Assembly (NCBI GenBank): GCA_015075635.1 | Contig: JABTUA010000001.1 | Span: forward strand, 2,852,001-2,916,000 | Reading direction: 5' to 3' | From: Polyangiaceae bacterium | GTDB taxonomy: Bacteria > Myxococcota_A > Polyangia > Polyangiales > Polyangiaceae | Length of the DNA: 64,000 nucleotides | Part shown: positions 1 to 7,732 of the stretch, piece by piece | Layout of the letters: each line of letters begins with the position of its first letter | How positions within the stretch are numbered: position 1 is the stretch's first letter | Translations under genes and position numbers: made by a program | The notes under the pieces: model-generated | The model's input: only the letters and a program-made list of their open reading frames with translations | Databases searched by the model: none | Told to the model about the DNA's origin: nothing

Positions 1-567
1 GGCCAGGATCTGAGCACGAACCTCGGCAAGATCCTGCGCTTGAACCCGGACAACCCCACGGCCTCGCTGCCCGGTAACCAGCAGGGCCTGATCTGGGACT
101 GGGGCCTCCGCAATCCGTGGCGCTTCAGCTTCGACCGGACGCTCGGGGATCTCTACATCGGCGACGTCGGTCAGAACCAGTGGGAGGAGATCGACTTCGA
201 GCCCAAGGGCACCGGCAAGAAGAACTACGGCTGGAGCATCATGGAGGGCACGCACTGCTACAACGCGACCAACTGCAATCAGACGGGCCTCACGCTCCCC
301 GTCCGCGAGTACTCGCACTCGCAGGGCTGCTCGGTCACCGGTGGCTACGTCTACCGCGGCAGCGCCATCCCCTGCCTCCAGGGCTGGTACCTGTACGGCG
401 ACTATTGCCAGGGGACCATCTGGGCCTTCCGCATGGTGAACGGCGCGGCCACCGGCAACGTCGCGCTCAACATCACCCAGTCGAGCCTGTCGTCCTTCGG
501 CGAGGACGACAACGGCGAGCTCTACGTGCTGAGCGGCAACCAGGTCCGGCGCATCGACGCGAACTGA
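1..567 (+). CDS. PQQ-dependent sugar (glucose/sorbosone-type) dehydrogenase, C-terminal part
   Basis: The reading frame is open at the left edge, so only the last 188 residues are present. It matches the end of the soluble aldose sugar / sorbosone dehydrogenase beta-propeller family (YliI/HHIP-like), which oxidises sugars with PQQ, usually in the periplasm or outside the cell. Visible family blocks are GKILRLNP, GLRNPWRFSFD, LYIGDVGQNQWEEID, a Cys-containing YGW segment, YLYGDYC and the closing blade FGEDDNGELYVLS. The TGA stop is three bases from the convergent stop of the next gene. The TTG at 40 is not the true start, because the upstream codons continue the same family pattern. Substrate cannot be told. 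Confidence 0.88.
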   Translation, partial: GQDLSTNLGKILRLNPDNPTASLPGNQQGLIWDWGLRNPWRFSFDRTLGDLYIGDVGQNQWEEIDFEPKGTGKKNYGWSIMEGTHCYNATNCNQTGLTLPVREYSHSQGCSVTGGYVYRGSAIPCLQGWYLYGDYCQGTIWAFRMVNGAATGNVALNITQSSLSSFGEDDNGELYVLSGNQVRRIDAN

Positions 568-570
568 GCT

Positions 571-2475
571 TCACTTCGGGGTCGGGATCACGACCACGGT
601 GTTGATCGGCCGGACGTTCTCCCCGGCCGGATAGGCGTAGCTCACGTCGCAGGTGTTGTCGGGCTGGGTCAGATCGCAGGGGTTCGACTGCCCGGCGCGG
701 GTCTCCGGCGTTCCCCAGCCCCAGACGTAGAGGCCGAAGGGCTCCGGCGAGGTCATCTCCCGGCGTCCGTTGTTGCAGCTGCCCTGCGCCTCGAACTTGT
801 GGCGCGACAGATCGACGCGCGTGTACTCGTAGTCGCCGCTCGAACCGATCGCCTGCCAGCCTTCGATGACACCCGCACAGTCGAGGGTCACGTTCGCGAA
901 GCCGCTCGCGCCGCGCCGGCGAATCACCACCAGGTTGGTCTCGGGATACGTCGGGTCGGTGAAGAACACGTAGCGGTTCATGTATTGCTGGCCGGCCACC
1001 AGGCGCAGGAAGTCCGGATCGCCGTAGCCCGCCGGCGCGCCCTGATCCGAGAGCATCCCGGAGCTCGACATGTAGGTGAACACCAGGAACGGGTGGTCCT
1101 TGTCCTGGCTCTTGACCACGAACGGCGTGTCGCTCTCCACCTCGGCGACGGTGCCGAGCCCGAGCTTCTGCGGCGCGCCGGGGATCGGCGGATCGAAGCT
1201 GAGCTCCGTCCCGTCCACCGCGCCGACGAAGCGGTGCTTGCGCTTCTCCGCGAAGCCCGGCACTCGATCGCGGTAGCTCGCCACGGCATATTCGTGCCCC
1301 ATGGCGCGCACCGGCGGGATCTGCTGCTCGGAGTGATCGCTGTAGTCGGTCTCGGTCGGCAGGCGCAGTCCCAGGTGCCCCGCGAACACCCCGATGGGTT
1401 TGTCGGACTGGATGGGGCTCCCGGTCAGCTCGTCGGACTGGATGATCTCCAGCGTCTCGCCGGCGTTCAGGTGCAGCTTGCCGGCGGTGTTGGCGGGAAT
1501 CGCCGGCACGTCCATGCCCTGCTTGATGTCCGCCTTGGGCAGGATGGTCACCGTGGTGTCGTTCTCCTTGGCCACGATGGTCATGGACGGAGGGATGCTC
1601 ATGCCCTGCCAGAACGCCTGCGCGTAGGCGTTCACCGCGACGTAGTTGTTGTCCCAGGCGCTGGTCGGCAAGAGCAACGACGCGCCGGTGGTCGCGGAGT
1701 ACGCCGCGTTGTACGGCAGCATCTGGTAGGCGACGACCGGCCGATCCGTCTCGAGGTGGAAGCCCTTCGCGCGGCCGGTGCTGATGTTGAGCCCCCAGTG
1801 CACGTGCGCGTCCAGGCCCACGGCGGCCGGGATCGGACAGGCCGCCGGCGCCTGCCAAGTCCCGTGCGCGACCGGATCGTTGGCCAAGAACAGGATGGCG
1901 ACCTCGCCCGGCGGCAGCCCCGCCCCGACGTCGTAGGGCTGGTAGCTGATGCTCGGTCCGGTGCCCTTGGGCAGCGCCGCGTGCTTGCCGAGGTCGATGG
2001 CGCTGCCGCCGAAGCTCGCCTTGATGTGCACCGGCTCGTGCCAGGTGTTGGCGACGAAGGCCACGAAGCAACCGCCGAAGCCGCCACCCATCGCGCTCAT
2101 GGTAACGGCGTAGTAGTCGCAGCCGACGCTGGTCTTGTTCGCCGTCGCGGCCTGGCAGGGGTCCATGCACTTACCCATGCCGCAGAGCTGGTTCTGGGGG
2201 CAGGTCTCCTTGACGCTGCCATCGCAGCTCAAGACCTGGGTGTAGTCCGCCGAACAGGGCAGGCACTCCTGGCCGCCGCCGTCGCTCTGGCCTCCGTCCA
2301 GGTTCACGAGACCGCCGGAGCCGCCGCCGAAGCCCGCCGACGCTGCGGCACCGCCGCCAGCACCCGCGCCACCGCCCGCGGCCCCGCTGCCCCCGACTCC
2401 CCCACCCCCGGAGGCCGCCGAGCACGCGCCCGCGAGCGCCGCCAGAGTCATCCCAACGATTGCCAGTCGTGCCAT
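571..2475 (-). CDS. IgGFc-binding-type lipoprotein
   Basis: This is a 634-residue predicted lipoprotein: a short signal peptide ends at Cys18 (LAGAC), followed by a Gly/Ala/Ser linker (about 20-60), a Cys-rich segment (about 70-107) and a long domain like the IgGFc-binding N-terminal family common in Myxococcota (GCDYYAV near the domain start, then repeated beta segments). It is homologous in layout to the protein at 50620-52701, including the GC[DE]Y entry motif. The family name comes from mucin/FCGBP homology; its bacterial role is unknown, probably surface adhesion or matrix. ATG at 2475 is supported by the signal peptide. The gene stands alone and is transcribed towards the sugar dehydrogenase. 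Confidence 0.85.
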   Translation of the reverse strand: MARLAIVGMTLAALAGACSAASGGGGVGGSGAAGGGAGAGGGAAASAGFGGGSGGLVNLDGGQSDGGGQECLPCSADYTQVLSCDGSVKETCPQNQLCGMGKCMDPCQAATANKTSVGCDYYAVTMSAMGGGFGGCFVAFVANTWHEPVHIKASFGGSAIDLGKHAALPKGTGPSISYQPYDVGAGLPPGEVAILFLANDPVAHGTWQAPAACPIPAAVGLDAHVHWGLNISTGRAKGFHLETDRPVVAYQMLPYNAAYSATTGASLLLPTSAWDNNYVAVNAYAQAFWQGMSIPPSMTIVAKENDTTVTILPKADIKQGMDVPAIPANTAGKLHLNAGETLEIIQSDELTGSPIQSDKPIGVFAGHLGLRLPTETDYSDHSEQQIPPVRAMGHEYAVASYRDRVPGFAEKRKHRFVGAVDGTELSFDPPIPGAPQKLGLGTVAEVESDTPFVVKSQDKDHPFLVFTYMSSSGMLSDQGAPAGYGDPDFLRLVAGQQYMNRYVFFTDPTYPETNLVVIRRRGASGFANVTLDCAGVIEGWQAIGSSGDYEYTRVDLSRHKFEAQGSCNNGRREMTSPEPFGLYVWGWGTPETRAGQSNPCDLTQPDNTCDVSYAYPAGENVRPINTVVVIPTPK

Positions 2476-2785
2476 GCCCGTCAGGTGTCCGGCGGGCTGG
2501 GCGACGGGTGGTTCTTTTTCTCACTTCGGCGTCAGCGGCACGGCTCACGCCGGCCTCGCTGTCCGCGGGGTTGCTCCACTCATCGGCGTCGAGTCGAGCC
2601 ACCTGGCCGCGCTCCAGGTCTGCGAGGCCGCCTGGCGCGCCACGCAGCCGGCCTGCGGCTGCCCCGCCGGGCCGCCGGAGGTCGAGCAGCCCAGCGGCAC
2701 CAGCGTCGCCAGCAAGGACGACGCCGTGGTCGCCTGCGCCAACTGGACGAGCACGTCCGGGATCTGCATCACGCAGCCGAAGTAG
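2474..2785 (+). pseudogene. 3' remnant of a secreted or Cys-containing protein
   Basis: The frame ending at the TAG 2783-2785 looks coding only in its 3' part. From about 2575 to the stop nearly every codon ends in G or C, as in real genes here, and it encodes a Cys-containing tail (CEAAW, ACGCP, ANWTSTSGIC). The 5' part (2474-2570) has ordinary codons such as TCT, TTT and GTT and no signal peptide, and its ATG lies inside the start codon region of the divergent lipoprotein gene. The simplest reading is the C-terminal end of a lost gene. A genuine 103-residue protein is possible but less likely. Product not recognised. Confidence 0.4.
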
Positions 2786-2790
2786 CCCGC

Positions 2791-3216
2791 CTACTCCCGC
2801 GCGTACGGCTCCCCCCTCAGGATGCTGAGCCCGCGGTAGAGCTGCTCCAGCAGTACGATGCGCGCCAGTCGGTGCGGCAGCGTCATGCTGGAAAGGCTCA
2901 GGCGCACCGCGGCCGCGCGGGAGAGCTCCGCCGGGATGCCGTCGGCACCGCCGATCAAGAAAGCCACGCTGCCCTTGCCACGGCTGCCCCACTGCTCGAG
3001 CTTCTTGGCGAAGACCTCGCTCGTGAGGCGCTCGCCTCCGACCTCCAGGGCGACGACGAGCGCTTCGTCGGGCACGGCTCGGCCGAGGGCGGCGGCGTCC
3101 TTGACCTCGATCTCGTCGGCGCGCACGTAGCGGCGCACGCGGCCCAGGTAGTCGTCGGCGAGCGCGCGGAAGGCCGGCTCCTTGAGCTTGCCGACGGCGA
3201 TGACGGCGAGCCTCAC
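2791..3216 (-). CDS. rlmH: 23S rRNA pseudouridine-1915 N3-methyltransferase RlmH
   Basis: The 141-residue protein starts at GTG 3216, overlapping the rsfS stop by four bases (GTGA). It is a SPOUT-family enzyme that methylates pseudouridine 1915 in helix 69 of 23S rRNA on assembled ribosomes. Family marks are the N-terminal VRLAVIAVGKLKEP, the SAM-binding trefoil segment FLIGGADGIP (about 87-96) and the C-terminal LPHRLARIVLLEQLYRG and ILRGEPY. Length is close to the usual 155. The frame stays open upstream into rsfS, but those residues are out of family. It is the last gene of the proA-rsfS-rlmH group. Confidence 0.96.
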   Translation of the reverse strand: MRLAVIAVGKLKEPAFRALADDYLGRVRRYVRADEIEVKDAAALGRAVPDEALVVALEVGGERLTSEVFAKKLEQWGSRGKGSVAFLIGGADGIPAELSRAAAVRLSLSSMTLPHRLARIVLLEQLYRGLSILRGEPYARE

Positions 3217-3722
3217 CTGTCGCCCGGCATGGGCACGCGGCGCGCGTCGAGCCAGAGCCCGTCGAGGTCGTAGAGCGTCCGGGCAGACTCCTCGAACACG
3301 TGCACGACCACGTCCACGAAGTCGATCAGGACCCAGCGCGCGGCGGGCAACCCTTCGATGCTGATGGCCGGGAAGCCGTTCTTGCCCAGCATCTCGTCCA
3401 CGCCGCCGGCGATGGCAGCGACGTGGCGGTCGCTGTGGCCGGTCATCAGCACCAGGTAGTCGGCGTAGTCCACCTTGCCCGTCACGTCGATGATTTCGAT
3501 GCCCGCGGCCTTCTTGTCGAGGCCAGCCTGCGCTGCCAAGAGCGCGACCTTGCGCGCACCCTCCGAAGGTGACGGCGGCGGAACGCTGGGCACGCGCGGC
3601 GCCTTGTGGGAGCGCGTCCCAGGCTTGCCGCGCTCGGGCTTGGGGAGCGGGGCACGCGTGCGCGCGCGCGTCTTCTTGTGCGGGCTCTGCTTCTTCTTGG
3701 TCGGAGTCTTCTTCTGGCTCAA
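3213..3722 (-). CDS. rsfS: Ribosomal silencing factor RsfS
   Basis: RsfS binds ribosomal protein L14 and blocks subunit joining in starved cells. The core domain occupies about residues 57-165 (IIDVTGKVDYADYLVLMTG, ISIEG, WVLIDFVDVVVHVF). In front lies a roughly 55-residue Lys/Arg/Pro-rich extension that most bacterial homologues lack; it is probably disordered and may add RNA affinity, which is inference. The ATG at 3722 overlaps the proA stop (ATGA) and the stop overlaps rlmH, so the three genes are translationally coupled. Confidence 0.96.
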   Translation of the reverse strand: MSQKKTPTKKKQSPHKKTRARTRAPLPKPERGKPGTRSHKAPRVPSVPPPSPSEGARKVALLAAQAGLDKKAAGIEIIDVTGKVDYADYLVLMTGHSDRHVAAIAGGVDEMLGKNGFPAISIEGLPAARWVLIDFVDVVVHVFEESARTLYDLDGLWLDARRVPMPGDR

Positions 3723-4963
3723 GCGCGAACCTGTCCTTCACCCAATACAATCCACTTCTCGGCGGTCAGGCTCTCGAGGCCCATCGGCCCGTAAGCGTGC
3801 AGCTTCGAGGTGGAGATCCCCATTTCGGCGCCGAGCCCCAGCTCGCCGCCGTCGTTGAATCGAGTCGATGCGTTCACGAGCACGCAGCTGGCGTCCACCT
3901 CGGCGAGCCAGCGCTCCGCGTGGTCGAGGCGGTTGGTGCAGATGGCCTCGCTGTGGTTCGAGCCGTAGCGCTCCACGTGCAAGAGCGCGCCGTCGACGTC
4001 GTCGACCACGCGAATGGCCAAAATCTTCGCCAGAAACTCCGTTCCCCAGTCGGCGTCGGTGGCCCGGCCCAGGCTCGGCACGAGGGCGCGCGAACGCTCG
4101 CAGCCGCGCAGCTCGACGCCCTCGCGCACGAGCGCGGCCGCGATGGGTGGCAGCAGCCGCTCGGCCGCGTGCTGGTGCACCAGCAGGCACTCGAGCGCGT
4201 TGCACACCCCGGGACGCTGCACCTTCCCGTTCACGGTGAGGGCGAGCGCCATGTCGAGCTCCGCGCTCTCGTCCAGGAACAGGTGGCACACACCCTTGTA
4301 GTGCTTGATCACCGGCACTCGGGCGACGTCGGCCACGAAGCGGATCAAGCCCTCGCCGCCGCGCGGGATGGCCAGGTCCACGAGGTCCGACAGCGAGACG
4401 AGTTGCTTGATCTCCTCGCGGTCGCCGGGGGGGACCAGGCAGATGGCGTCCTCCGGCAGGTCTCTTTCCCGGAGGGCGCGGCGCATGATCTCGACCAGCG
4501 CGGCGTTGGTCCGTGCGGCCTCCTTGCCGCCCCTGAGCAGCACGGCGTTGCCGCTCTTGAGCGTGAGCGCGGCCGCGTCCACGGTCACGTTGGGCCGCGA
4601 CTCGTAGACGATGGCGACGAGCCCGAGGGGCAAGCGCTGCTTGCCGATCAAGAGGCCGGACGCGGAACGCGTCATCGCGCTCCGGCTACCGACCGGATCG
4701 GGCAGCGTCGCGATGTGCTCGACCGCTCGCGCCAGCGCCGTGATGCGCTCGGCGCCGAGCGCCAGCCGCTCCACCAGCACGGAGGAGAGCCCGCCCGTCT
4801 CGGCCTGGCGCACGTCGGCCTCGTTGGCCTGCTCGATCGCGTCGCGCTCCGCCAAGAGCCCCTCTGCGATGCGCTGGAGCGCGGCGTCTTTCCGCGCTCG
4901 GCTCTGGCGAGCCAGGATGCGCGAGGCCGCCTTGGCTCGCTGTGCACGCTCTCGAACGTCCAA
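3719..4963 (-). CDS. proA: Glutamate-5-semialdehyde dehydrogenase (gamma-glutamyl phosphate reductase)
   Basis: ProA reduces gamma-glutamyl phosphate to glutamate semialdehyde with NADPH, the second step of proline synthesis in the cytoplasm. The 414-residue length is typical. Clear marks are the ESRPNVTVDAA block (about 121-132), LRGGKEA, the catalytic Cys254 in RPGVCNALECLLVH and the C-terminal AYGPMGLESLTAEKW. It is the first gene of a tightly overlapping trio with rsfS and rlmH. In many bacteria nadD lies between proA and rsfS; it is absent here, and proB is not in the window. Confidence 0.97.
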   Translation of the reverse strand: MDVRERAQRAKAASRILARQSRARKDAALQRIAEGLLAERDAIEQANEADVRQAETGGLSSVLVERLALGAERITALARAVEHIATLPDPVGSRSAMTRSASGLLIGKQRLPLGLVAIVYESRPNVTVDAAALTLKSGNAVLLRGGKEAARTNAALVEIMRRALRERDLPEDAICLVPPGDREEIKQLVSLSDLVDLAIPRGGEGLIRFVADVARVPVIKHYKGVCHLFLDESAELDMALALTVNGKVQRPGVCNALECLLVHQHAAERLLPPIAAALVREGVELRGCERSRALVPSLGRATDADWGTEFLAKILAIRVVDDVDGALLHVERYGSNHSEAICTNRLDHAERWLAEVDASCVLVNASTRFNDGGELGLGAEMGISTSKLHAYGPMGLESLTAEKWIVLGEGQVRA

Positions 4964-5006
4964 CGCGCGAGAGCCTAGACCAGCGGCGCCAGGGCTGCCA
5001 GCCAGG

Positions 5007-5249
5007 CTACTCGGGCGCCGTCGGGGCAGCGCCGGCGTCGTCGCTCGCCGCCCCGGCGTCGGAGGCCGGCTCGTCGTCGGTGACCTCTTCGCCCTTGATG
5101 TCGTCGAGGGGGTCGACGGGCGCGCCGGCGTCCCAGGGTGTGACCCGAGGTCGCTCGTACTCCGGCGGCGGGCCCGGCGGGCGCTCGCGGCGCGCCGAAC
5201 AGCCGGCGACCAGCAAGCTGCTGAGGAGCAAGCTCCAGGTGCGACTCAC
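5007..5249 (-). CDS. Small acidic proline-rich lipoprotein
   Basis: This 80-residue protein starts at GTG 5249, overlapping the previous stop by four bases. A signal peptide ends in the lipobox LVAGC (Cys17), followed by an Arg/Pro-rich then acidic, low-complexity tail (DDIKGEEV, repeated DAGAA). No known domain is visible. It is coupled to the lipoprotein at 5246-5524 and follows an SDR gene, and proA starts 43 bases downstream. Function unknown; it may be an envelope-anchored linker protein. Confidence 0.7.
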   Translation of the reverse strand: MSRTWSLLLSSLLVAGCSARRERPPGPPPEYERPRVTPWDAGAPVDPLDDIKGEEVTDDEPASDAGAASDDAGAAPTAPE

Positions 5250-5524
5250 AGCGATACCCCCGAGTCCGCCGGCTCCGGCCCGAGCCCCGGCGGGGCGGGT
5301 GTGGGGGACTCCTGCTCCGGATCCTCCTCGTCGGGGTCGCGGGGCGCCGCCAAGCCCGGTACCGGCGCGCTGCCCGCGGCCATTGTGCCGCGCGCGTTGG
5401 GGGCCGCCGCTGGCACCACCGCGCTCGAGGCCGGCGGCGGCGGCTCGGACTTACGCGACGAGCACGCGCACACGCAGACGCACGCACTGAGCAGGAGCGA
5501 CATCGATCTCACGCGGTGGACCAT
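5246..5524 (-). CDS. Small proline/acid-rich lipoprotein
   Basis: This 92-residue protein starts at ATG 5524, two bases after the stop of the SDR gene. Its hydrophobic signal has an unusual run of alternating Cys (ACVCVCAC) before SSRKSE; Cys21 is the likely lipidated residue. The rest is Pro/Ala/Glu-rich with no recognised fold. The open frame extends further upstream, but that part is antisense-like shadow of the SDR gene. Its sequence style and coupling suggest it arose with the following small lipoprotein. Confidence 0.68.
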   Translation of the reverse strand: MVHRVRSMSLLLSACVCVCACSSRKSEPPPPASSAVVPAAAPNARGTMAAGSAPVPGLAAPRDPDEEDPEQESPTPAPPGLGPEPADSGVSL

Positions 5525-5526
5525 GC

Positions 5527-6564
5527 TCACACCCAGCGCTCCTCGTCCACCGCCTCGAGCGTCGAGGCGAGATCGAACTTCGGGCGATATCCGAGCACTT
5601 CGCGGGCACGCGCGTCGTCCACCATGCAGACGTAGCGGATGAAATCCAGCTCTGGCGCGGGGAAGCTGGTCATGTGCCAGCGCCAAAGACGCTCGACGCC
5701 GGCCCGCGCGAAGCTGTGCGGGACCGGCAGAGTGGATCGCCCCAACATCTTCACCGCCCGAGAGAGAGCCACCGGCGGCGGCCCCGCGATGTTGAAGATG
5801 CCGCGGACGCCCGGCCTGAGCGCGAGACGGACCGCGCGCACCACGTCGTCCTGGTGCACCACTTGCACCATGGGATCGAAGCCGAGCAGCGTCGGCACCA
5901 CGCGCAGCCTGAGGTAGTTGCTGGGCGCGTTCTGCACCGTCCCCAGGATGTGCGTGGGGCGGAGGATCACGGTCTCGGTGCGCGGATTGCGCCAGAAGAA
6001 CGACTGCGCGAGCATGTCGAGCTCGATCAGGTCACGGATGTCGCTGAAGCGGTTGGCGCCGAGCAGCGGCGCGTCCTCACCGATGAACTGCGGGTTGTCC
6101 GGCCGCGGGCCGTAGACGTTGGCGCTGGAGAGCAGCACGAGCTTCGGAACGTCGTAGCGCTCCACGTATTCCAGGAGCTTCTGGAACGCGACCACGTTCC
6201 AGGTGTGATGATCCTCGGCGCCGAGCCGCGGATCGTGCATCACCCCCAGGTGGATCAGCGCGCCTATGTCCGGGCGCCGGAACAGCTCTCGCGCCTTCTT
6301 GCGGCGGACGTCGATGGGATAGTGCTCGATGTCCTTGGGTTTGCCCCAGAACTCGCGACGATCGAGCCCGATCACGCCGCGCTCGCGGTGCAGCTGGCGA
6401 GCCAGCCGGCGGCCGAGCCGGCCGCAGATGCCGGTGACCACCACCGCGCCGCGCTCGATGCGCTCATTCACACCGCCGTCGCTCTCGCGCCGGCCGCGCA
6501 CGCGGCGCTCGGCCTGCCGTTTCTCGACGGGTGCGCGCTTCGGCTTGGGCTCGCGTTTCGTCAT
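5527..6564 (-). CDS. NAD-dependent epimerase/dehydratase-family protein (extended SDR)
   Basis: The protein has about 345 residues, with a basic N-terminal stretch of about 35 residues before a Rossmann fold (VVVTGICGRLGRRLA gives the GxxGxxG loop). The segment LLSSANVYGP and the RPTHILG block are typical of sugar-nucleotide epimerase/dehydratase relatives. The usual catalytic YxxxK is not obvious: the equivalent stretch reads NRFSDIRDLIELDML. Activity on a sugar nucleotide is therefore uncertain. ATG 6564 is preferred over the in-frame GTG at 6585; neither has a clear ribosome site. It heads a small operon with two lipoproteins. Confidence 0.85.
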   Translation of the reverse strand: MTKREPKPKRAPVEKRQAERRVRGRRESDGGVNERIERGAVVVTGICGRLGRRLARQLHRERGVIGLDRREFWGKPKDIEHYPIDVRRKKARELFRRPDIGALIHLGVMHDPRLGAEDHHTWNVVAFQKLLEYVERYDVPKLVLLSSANVYGPRPDNPQFIGEDAPLLGANRFSDIRDLIELDMLAQSFFWRNPRTETVILRPTHILGTVQNAPSNYLRLRVVPTLLGFDPMVQVVHQDDVVRAVRLALRPGVRGIFNIAGPPPVALSRAVKMLGRSTLPVPHSFARAGVERLWRWHMTSFPAPELDFIRYVCMVDDARAREVLGYRPKFDLASTLEAVDEERWV

Positions 6565-6757
6565 TCGGACTCGGGAGGTGCCCACCGGCGGGGCGGTGTC
6601 CCACTCGCTTGATTGTGGCGCCGGCGACTGCGCGAGCGAAGCGAGCCCGCGACGAGCGACGCGAGTCGCGTTGGGGGTCCGGGGGCGTGCCCCCGGCGGA
6701 CGACCCTTGGAAGTGCCCGGAGGGGCAGGACTACGGTGGGGGTGGGCGGGCGGGACA
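6565..6757. repeat. Intergenic GC hairpin region
   Basis: This gap of about 190 bases contains no gene. It holds a perfect inverted repeat, CCGGGGGC-GT-GCCCCCGG at 6679-6696, in a GGTCC...GGAC context, next to short GCGAGCGA/GCGACGCGAG direct repeats (about 6639-6670). The hairpin lacks a T tract, so it is more like a REP-type intergenic element than a rho-independent terminator. Confidence 0.5.
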
Positions 6758-7684
6758 TCAATAGAACAAGCTCTTTCGCTCCTTGAGCCCGCGGTTGATC
6801 ATGCTCTGAATGGTCTGCTTGACCAGATGCACCTTCTCCTCCATCACCGAATCGTCGTCGTCGGCGTCGCCTTTGAAGACGAGCGGCTCGCCGAACTGAA
6901 GGTGATACTTGGTGGGGAGCGGCATCTGGCCGCCGGGCACGAAGACCTGCGGGATCATCGGGAACACGGGCATCCTGAGCAGGCGCGCCGCCCACTTCAC
7001 GTTGCCCAGGTTCACGTATTGTTCCTCGGCCCCGACCACGGCAACCGGCACGATGGGCGTGTCGGTCTCGATGGCCAGGCGCATGAAGCCCGTGCCGAAC
7101 TCCTGGAGCTGGTAGCGCTGGCTGAAGGGCTTGCTGATGCCGCGGGTGCCTTCGGGGAAGACCAGCAGGAGCTCGCCCATCTGCAAGAGGCGGCGCGCGT
7201 TCTCCGGCACCCCCACCACCTGGCCCACCCGGCTGAAGAAGGTCGAGACGAAAGGCAATGTCTGCGACCACTTCTCGACCATGGCCCGGATGATCCGCGG
7301 CGGATCATGGTCGAGGAACACCGCGGCGCCGATCATCGCGCCATCGATCGGGATCTGGCCCGAGTGGTTGGCGATGAGCAGCGCGCGACCGGTCGGGATG
7401 TTCTCCAGCCCCCTCACCTGGGTCCGGAACCAGAGCCGGTGGAAGAAGGCGCAGGTCATCAGCGCGTACTTCGCGGTCTGGAGGTCCAGCCCGAACGGGT
7501 CGCCGCCACTGTCGACGTAGCGGGCCTGGAGCAGGCGCGCGCGCTCCTCGAAGTCGGGGCCCACCAGCCTGACCGCCAGCTCGTCGAGCGAGCGCCGCGT
7601 GCCGCTCCACAGCCGGCCGACGAGCGGCAGCACGTCCTCGGCGGCGACGTCGCCGAGACGAGCGAGGGCGGCTTTGGCAGGCAT
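6758..7684 (-). CDS. Lysophospholipid acyltransferase family protein (PlsC-like)
   Basis: This 308-residue protein of the glycerolphosphate acyltransferase superfamily probably transfers an acyl group to a lysophospholipid or related alcohol at the inner membrane. The acceptor/catalytic motif appears as ANHSGQIPIDG, the spaced H-x6-D form rather than the classic H-x4-D, and the phosphate-binding motif as FPEGTRG. The C-terminal part has the PVAVVGAEE block. ATG 7684 (MPAKAAL) is chosen; the frame is open far upstream into the divergent gene but lacks family similarity there. Substrate is unknown. Confidence 0.88.
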   Translation of the reverse strand: MPAKAALARLGDVAAEDVLPLVGRLWSGTRRSLDELAVRLVGPDFEERARLLQARYVDSGGDPFGLDLQTAKYALMTCAFFHRLWFRTQVRGLENIPTGRALLIANHSGQIPIDGAMIGAAVFLDHDPPRIIRAMVEKWSQTLPFVSTFFSRVGQVVGVPENARRLLQMGELLLVFPEGTRGISKPFSQRYQLQEFGTGFMRLAIETDTPIVPVAVVGAEEQYVNLGNVKWAARLLRMPVFPMIPQVFVPGGQMPLPTKYHLQFGEPLVFKGDADDDDSVMEEKVHLVKQTIQSMINRGLKERKSLFY

Positions 7685-7732
7685 GGCAGAGACTCTACTG
7701 GATCTCGACCGCCAGAGGCAGATCGGGGCAGG

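Noticed and set aside
799..3273. 824-residue plus-strand frame opposite the IgGFc-type lipoprotein and rlmH
   Set aside because: It is an antisense shadow; the minus strand has a signal peptide and recognised families.
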